Assembly: GCA_017989935.1 (NCBI GenBank)
Contig: JAGNOY010000110.1
Coordinates: 1 to 6,826, forward strand
Direction: 5' to 3'
Length of the DNA: 6,826 bases
Origin: Chitinophagaceae bacterium
GTDB taxonomy: Bacteria > Bacteroidota > Bacteroidia > Chitinophagales > Chitinophagaceae
Part shown: positions 6,825 through 6,826 of the stretch, piece by piece
Layout of the letters: every line of letters begins with the position of its first letter
Position numbering within the stretch: position 1 is the stretch's first letter
Notes under the pieces: model-generated
Database searches by the model: none
The model's input: only the letters and a program-made list of their open reading frames with translations
What the model was told of the DNA's origin: nothing
Made by a program: the position numbers and the translations under genes

Positions 6825-6826
6825 AC

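Overview
The window looks like a chromosomal segment of an AT-rich member of the Bacteroidota. The strongest evidence is the 625-residue protein at 4735-6612. It combines Bacteroidota-style Ig-like modules, a PKD domain and a C-terminal type IX secretion (T9SS) type A sorting domain. A DUF4199-type membrane protein, -7 boxes resembling TAnnTTTG, and the lack of clear Shine-Dalgarno sequences ahead of the starts agree with this. I see no phage, transposon, CRISPR or tRNA/rRNA features.

Layout: positions 1-200 are non-coding or unresolved. Three genes then lie on the minus strand, transcribed right to left. They are a four-helix membrane protein of unknown function (4578 to 4006), a large exported tricorn-type protease (3937 to 683), and a DUF4199 membrane protein (677 to 201) that begins 5 bases after the protease stop. 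A 156-base divergent promoter region (4579-4734) holds an outward -7-like box on each strand and a perfect 8-bp inverted repeat between them. The T9SS cargo protein is transcribed rightward from 4735 to 6612 and is followed by a clear hairpin terminator (6641-6664). The last 160 bases hold a dyad-symmetric element and an open minus-strand frame entering from outside the window, possibly the C-terminal tail of a convergent gene.

Function: the tricorn homologue carries the whole expected architecture: signal peptide, six-bladed then seven-bladed propeller, SH-containing helical segment, PDZ, and S41-like catalytic core. It probably degrades peptides in the periplasm. The DUF4199 protein is probably co-transcribed with it. 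The T9SS cargo is a modular surface or secreted adhesin-like protein on a separate, divergent transcript, and nothing in the sequence ties it mechanistically to the protease.

No new defence, mobile or biosynthetic system is evident. The points most worth following are the repeat-like element at the right edge, the unusual TTG start of the four-helix protein, and the protease/DUF4199 pairing.
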